Positions 7,003 to 10,000 of a stretch of DNA of 10,000 bases are shown piece by piece. The notes beneath the pieces were generated by a model. It was not told the DNA's origin. It worked only from the letters and a program-made list of their open reading frames with translations, and ran no database searches. This DNA is from Candidatus Hydrogenedens sp. (GTDB lineage Bacteria; Hydrogenedentota; Hydrogenedentia; Hydrogenedentales; Hydrogenedentaceae). Positions within the stretch are counted from its first letter, which is position 1; each line of letters starts with the position of its first letter. Location: NCBI GenBank assembly GCA_020216745.1, contig JAIWNQ010000274.1, positions 1-10,000 of the forward strand, read 5' to 3'. Both the position numbers and the translations under genes were made by a program.

Positions 7003-7010
7003 GGAGGAGG
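7003..7010 (+). promoter_or_regulatory. Unpaired strong Shine-Dalgarno-like sequence
   Basis: GGAGGAGG lies 31 bases before the CLC start codon, too far to serve it directly. No ATG, GTG or TTG falls at a useful distance just after it, and the CLC frame is closed by TAA at 7030-7032, so it cannot mark a longer CLC protein. It may be a ribosome standby site, part of a leader, or chance. The CLC ATG has its own AAGG (7031-7034) at 7 bases. Confidence 0.3.
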
Positions 7011-7041
7011 CAGTTTCTTTACTTTCTACTAAGGTTATGAC

Positions 7042-8388
7042 ATGCAAAAACTTTTAAAAGAAGAACTTGTTTTAATTGTCAGTACAGTCAAATGGATTAC
7101 CTTAGCAATAATAGTAGGGATTATTGTTGGTGTATCAACCGCCATCTTCTTAAAAATATTGACATACTGCATAAACGTTACTAATTCCTATAATCACTAT
7201 TATTTACTTCTCCCTGTAGCATTGGTTATCTGTGGTATTATTGTACGGTATTTAGCTCCAGATGCAGAAGGACATGGCACAGAAAAAGTAATTGAAGCAA
7301 TTCATCGACGTTCGGGCAAAATCAAAGCAATCGTCGTTCCCATAAAACTCATCACAACCGTAATTACCATTGCTTCGGGTGGTTCTGGTGGCAAAGAAGG
7401 TCCCTGTGCACAAATCGGTGCTGGTTTATCCTCTCTATTTGCCGATATATTAAGGCTCCACGATAAAGACCGAAAAAAAATGGTGATATGTGGTATTAGT
7501 GCTGGTTTTGCATCCGTCTTTGGGACGCCTATTGCAGGTGCTATTTTTGGAATAGAGGTAGTATATATCGGTAGTCTACTATATGATATTCTTCTGCCTT
7601 CTTTTGTCTCAGGTTTGATTAGTTACCATGTTACTTCATCTCTCGGCATTACCTATTTTTATCATCCATTAAAATTCTCCTTTGCTTTCAACGAATATTT
7701 TCTAATTATGGTTATCCTGAGTGGTGTCTTTTTCGGTTTCTGTTCGCTTATATTTATTGAAACAATGAATGTAACCGAAAAAATACATAATAAATTGTCC
7801 CTACCCAAACCCATAAAGTCATTTATTGCTGGATGTGTCCTTGTTCTTTTAACATTCATTTTCTCAGATAAATATTTAGGTTTAGGTATTAATACCATTG
7901 TAAATTCATTAGAAGGGAAACGAGTTGTCGAATATGCATTTCTGATGAAAATTATTTTCACATCCATTACCTTACACTTTGGAGGAAGTGGAGGTGTCGT
8001 TACACCAATATTCTTCATCGGTGCTACTGCTGGAACCCTCTTTGCAGAGGTATTTGGTCTCGATAGGGCTACCTTTGCATCCATTGGTTTTGTGGCTCTA
8101 CTTGCAGGCTCAGCAAATGCACCTATTTCTTCCAGCATTTTAGCGGTAGAGATGTTCGGTCCCAATATTGCCGCATACTCCGCAATTGCTTGTATTATAA
8201 GTTTTGTAATCACTGGGCATAGAAGCATCTACCCTTCACAGGTACTGGCAATTCGCAAATCGGAATCCATCGATGTCGAGATAGGTGAAGAAATTGAAGA
8301 CATCAAACCCTTAATCAAACCAAGAGAAAAAAGCATCCTCCAATTACTAATCAATATCTCCCAATGGATTAAAAAAAAGAAGAAATAA
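7042..8388 (+). CDS. CLC-family chloride channel or H+/Cl- antiporter
   Basis: This 448-residue inner-membrane protein is hydrophobic nearly throughout, as expected for the 18-helix CLC fold (E. coli ClcA is 473). The selectivity-filter motifs are visible. GGSGGKEGPCAQIG (113-126) contains gating Glu119; GGSGGVVTP (314-322) stands for the usual GxFxP; and SIYPSQ (395-400) carries Tyr397, the likely anion-coordinating Tyr. The first motif, GSGIP in ClcA, reads EGHGTEKV (76-83), so its anion-binding Ser is missing. A basic tail (KKKKK) ends the protein, with no CBS domains. The gating Glu fits either channel or exchanger behaviour; which one cannot be told. AAGG at 7031-7034 supports the ATG. 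It is flanked by tRNA-Val and mnmA and seems to be transcribed alone or with mnmA. Confidence 0.95.
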   Translation: MQKLLKEELVLIVSTVKWITLAIIVGIIVGVSTAIFLKILTYCINVTNSYNHYYLLLPVALVICGIIVRYLAPDAEGHGTEKVIEAIHRRSGKIKAIVVPIKLITTVITIASGGSGGKEGPCAQIGAGLSSLFADILRLHDKDRKKMVICGISAGFASVFGTPIAGAIFGIEVVYIGSLLYDILLPSFVSGLISYHVTSSLGITYFYHPLKFSFAFNEYFLIMVILSGVFFGFCSLIFIETMNVTEKIHNKLSLPKPIKSFIAGCVLVLLTFIFSDKYLGLGINTIVNSLEGKRVVEYAFLMKIIFTSITLHFGGSGGVVTPIFFIGATAGTLFAEVFGLDRATFASIGFVALLAGSANAPISSSILAVEMFGPNIAAYSAIACIISFVITGHRSIYPSQVLAIRKSESIDVEIGEEIEDIKPLIKPREKSILQLLINISQWIKKKKK

Positions 8389-8390
8389 TA

Positions 8391-8418
8391 TTTTTAGGAA
8401 CACCTGTTCTTTTATAAT
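8391..8418 (+). promoter_or_regulatory. Possible mnmA promoter
   Basis: A perfect -10 box TATAAT (8413-8418) lies 42 bases before the mnmA GTG, in the 72-base gap after the CLC gene. The -35 region at normal spacing is poor (TTTTTA, 8391-8396, spacer 16). This would allow mnmA to be expressed separately from the CLC gene. Confidence 0.4.
8396..8413 (+). terminator. Weak hairpin with short T-run after the CLC gene
   Basis: AGGAAC (8396-8401) can pair with GTTCTT (8406-8411) as a 6-bp stem with one G-U pair and loop ACCT, running into TTTT (8410-8413). It sits 8 bases after the CLC stop. The stem is weak and it overlaps a TATAAT box, so termination here is uncertain. Confidence 0.25.
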
Positions 8419-8460
8419 ACTTTATCTATTGAATGAAACATTATTAAGGGCAATAACATC

Positions 8461-9603
8461 GTGGAATTTGTGGAACAAATTTTAGATTTACTGCCTCCAC
8501 CAGGGACAAAAGTAGCGGTGGGAATGAGTGGTGGGGTGGACTCTTCAATGGCGGTTTGGCTATTGAAACAGCGGGGATGTGAAGTCATTGGTTTGACCAT
8601 GTCTCTATGGGATAATCGCTTCCCATTGCAAGATACTGGCGTAAAAGGATGTTTCGGTCCTGGTGAAGAGCAGGAAATTGCAATGGCACAATCCGTCGCA
8701 GAACGGTTGGAAATTCCCTTTCATGTTATCCGACTCGCAGATGAATATAATAAAGCGGTATTGGAGTATTTCCGTCAGGAATATCTCTCGGGTCGCACAC
8801 CCAATCCGTGCGTTCGTTGTAATCGCACCATAAAATTCGGGTTTCTGATAGAACGAGCACAAAAAGCGGGTATTCCCTTCGATTATTTCGCAACAGGACA
8901 TTATGCCCGTGTTCATTTTGACCCTGTGCAAAATCGGTATTTATTACTTCGCGGTATAGACCGTGAAAAAGACCAGAGTTATTTCCTCGCCATGTTACAA
9001 CAGGAGCAATTGAAAAAGATTGTATTCCCATTAGGAAACTTTACAAAAACGCACATTCGTGAATTGGCACGCAATACAGGTTTCCCAGAACTGGCAGACC
9101 AAAGCGAAAGTCAGGATTTTTTAGAGAGCAATAAGTATGGCGTTCTGTTTCGAGAAGACGAAGTGAAAGAAGGAGATATAGTGGATGAGCAGGGACATAT
9201 TTTAGGGAAACATCATGGAATTATCCATTACACCATTGGGCAACGCAAAGGTTTAGGCATAGGCGGAGCGGGTGACCCCTATTATGTAATCGGGTTAGAC
9301 CCCATAAATAACCGTGTTATTGTTGGGCGTAAAACAGCCCTCCTGAAACAAACTATGAAAGTTATTGATTGCAATTGGGTCTCCATTCCTGATGTACCCG
9401 AAACACCTATGAAAATTCAATGTAAAATACGATTACGCCATGAGCCCGCATCCGCACAATTAGAAAAAGTTGACGACTATGGGAAAATCGTCCGTGTTAT
9501 TTTCGATGAACCCCAATCCGCAATTACCCCCGGACAAACCGCTGTCTTTTACAATAATGATATCGTCATAGGTGCAGGCACCATTGATTCGACCGAAATA
9601 TAA
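8461..9603 (+). CDS. mnmA: tRNA-specific 2-thiouridylase MnmA
   Basis: This 380-residue cytoplasmic enzyme adds sulfur at C2 of wobble U34 in tRNA-Lys, -Glu and -Gln. The N-terminal ATP pyrophosphatase domain has the PP-loop SGGVDSS (23-29). NPCVRCN (115-121) carries the nucleophile Cys120 and Cys117 in a CxxC pair. Further motifs are FATGHYAR, KDQSYFLA and YTIGQRKGLGIGG, then the C-terminal beta-barrel. In E. coli a second catalytic Cys lies in the SxxICF motif; here SQDFLE (217-222) has Leu221 at that site, so the persulfide-exchange Cys is absent. GCFGPGEEQE (63-72) also replaces the usual CCS segment, suggesting a distinct MnmA subfamily. The GTG is the only standard start after the in-frame stop TGA at 8434-8436; AAGGG (8446-8450) precedes it by 10 bases. 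The next ATG (8524) would remove the start of the PP-loop. Confidence 0.96.
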   Translation: MEFVEQILDLLPPPGTKVAVGMSGGVDSSMAVWLLKQRGCEVIGLTMSLWDNRFPLQDTGVKGCFGPGEEQEIAMAQSVAERLEIPFHVIRLADEYNKAVLEYFRQEYLSGRTPNPCVRCNRTIKFGFLIERAQKAGIPFDYFATGHYARVHFDPVQNRYLLLRGIDREKDQSYFLAMLQQEQLKKIVFPLGNFTKTHIRELARNTGFPELADQSESQDFLESNKYGVLFREDEVKEGDIVDEQGHILGKHHGIIHYTIGQRKGLGIGGAGDPYYVIGLDPINNRVIVGRKTALLKQTMKVIDCNWVSIPDVPETPMKIQCKIRLRHEPASAQLEKVDDYGKIVRVIFDEPQSAITPGQTAVFYNNDIVIGAGTIDSTEI

Positions 9604-9612
9604 ACAAACACA

Positions 9613-9655
9613 CGAGTTCGTTCATACAACCGCCACTTTATTGGGATGAACCTCG
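9613..9655 (+). other. Bulged hairpin downstream of mnmA
   Basis: CGAG (9613-9616) plus GTTCAT (9620-9625) pair with ATGAAC (9646-9651) plus CTCG (9652-9655). This gives a 10-bp stem with a 3-base bulge (TTC) and a 20-base loop, starting 10 bases after the mnmA stop. No T-run follows, so it is not a classical terminator; it may be a 3'-end processing structure. A smaller 5-bp GC hairpin (9795-9810) lies further on. The rest of 9604-9891 is AT-rich and holds nothing I recognise. Confidence 0.35.
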
Positions 9656-9852
9656 ACTATCCTGTATCGTTGCTTACATGTATTTACCCTACAAGACGTT
9701 TTGTGTTTTTGAGAAAGATAAAAATAGTGAGAAATTATAATTATTTGTCATGAATTAGTGAACTATTTTTTGTGTAGCGGTATTTTAAAAAAGAGGGGAT
9801 GTTTGTCCCTATTATATTTGGATTGGGATATAAGTTATCGATATAGTTAAAA

Positions 9853-9858
9853 TATAAT
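9853..9858 (+). promoter_or_regulatory. Possible -10 box before the protein kinase gene
   Basis: A perfect TATAAT lies 33 bases before the kinase GTG. No good -35 sequence is present 16-18 bases upstream (TATAAG at 18), so it would be a weak or activator-dependent promoter if real. Confidence 0.35.
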
Positions 9859-9891
9859 GTGAGTAAATGTTAGTTAGGAATAAAACATAAC

Positions 9892-10000
9892 GTGTCAAGT
9901 CTCTCAGGTGACATACCTTCACATATTGGCGTGTATCGTATAGATGAGCGAATTGCAGAAGGTGGTTTTGGTGTTGTTTACCGCGGTTTTGACCCGCGAC
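9892..10000 (+). CDS. N-terminus of a Hanks-type Ser/Thr protein kinase (3' truncated)
   Basis: Thirty-six codons are visible before the right edge. From GTG 9892 the protein reads MSSLSGDIPSHIGVYRIDER and continues IAEGGFGVVYRGFDPR. Residues 21-30 (IAEGGFGVVY) are the glycine-rich ATP loop (kinase subdomain I) with Ala22 where the first Gly is more usual, a frequent bacterial variant. The catalytic Lys, HRD and DFG motifs lie beyond the window. An in-frame TAG at 9871-9873 and the lack of another ATG, GTG or TTG between it and 9892 fix the GTG start. AGGA (9876-9879) precedes it by 12 bases, a little long. Kinases of this type phosphorylate proteins in signalling, and may carry C-terminal sensor or membrane domains not seen here. 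Confidence 0.87.
   Translation, partial: MSSLSGDIPSHIGVYRIDERIAEGGFGVVYRGFDPR

Noticed and set aside
7662..8228. Open frame of 188 codons on the minus strand inside the CLC gene
   Set aside because: It is antisense to a well-supported CLC protein and its translation resembles no known protein; long antisense frames are expected from the codon bias of membrane proteins.
1..10000. Defence system, prophage, transposon or CRISPR content
   Set aside because: I saw no transposase, integrase, terminal inverted repeats, spaced direct repeats or nuclease/helicase genes; every large frame is housekeeping, transport or signalling.

Overview
The window looks like chromosomal housekeeping DNA from an AT-rich bacterium with an outer membrane. 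The diderm call rests on an LptC-LptA-LptB set for lipopolysaccharide export. The last gene is the start of a Hanks-type Ser/Thr kinase, and several proteins are divergent members of their families. This would fit a planctomycete/PVC-like or uncultured candidate-phylum lineage, but the sequence alone does not settle the taxonomy. I found no mobile element, CRISPR array, prophage or defence island.

Layout. (1) 1-2004, plus strand: the 3' end of a probable ABC-2 permease gene, an ABC ATPase and a six-helix ABC-2 permease lie 4-7 bases apart, so this is one exporter operon. It ends in a hairpin terminator whose 5' arm overlaps the last codons. (2) 2033-6542, minus strand, read right to left: nadC, coaX, lptC, lptA, lptB, then bcp after a 139-base gap. 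The first five are tightly packed; the coaX/lptC and lptC/lptA junctions overlap (TAATG and ATGA). (3) 6829-6905, plus strand: tRNA-Val(UAC) with encoded CCA. (4) 7042-8388, plus strand: a CLC-family chloride channel or antiporter. (5) 8461-9603, plus strand: mnmA, starting at GTG. (6) 9892 to the right edge: the first 36 codons of a Ser/Thr protein kinase.

No gene-free stretch exceeds 300 bases. The longest are 6543-6828 (upstream of nadC and the tRNA, very AT-rich, with small inverted repeats and a probable tRNA promoter) and 9604-9891 (after mnmA, with a bulged hairpin and a perfect TATAAT before the kinase).

How the genes work together: nadC makes nicotinate mononucleotide for NAD and coaX phosphorylates pantothenate for CoA. 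They share a transcript with the cytoplasmic ATPase (LptB) and periplasmic bridge proteins (LptC, LptA) of LPS export. The points most worth checking are the extra C-terminal domain on LptA, the lipoprotein form of LptC, the cofactor/LPS operon, and an MnmA without the usual second catalytic cysteine. I see no clear new multi-gene system.
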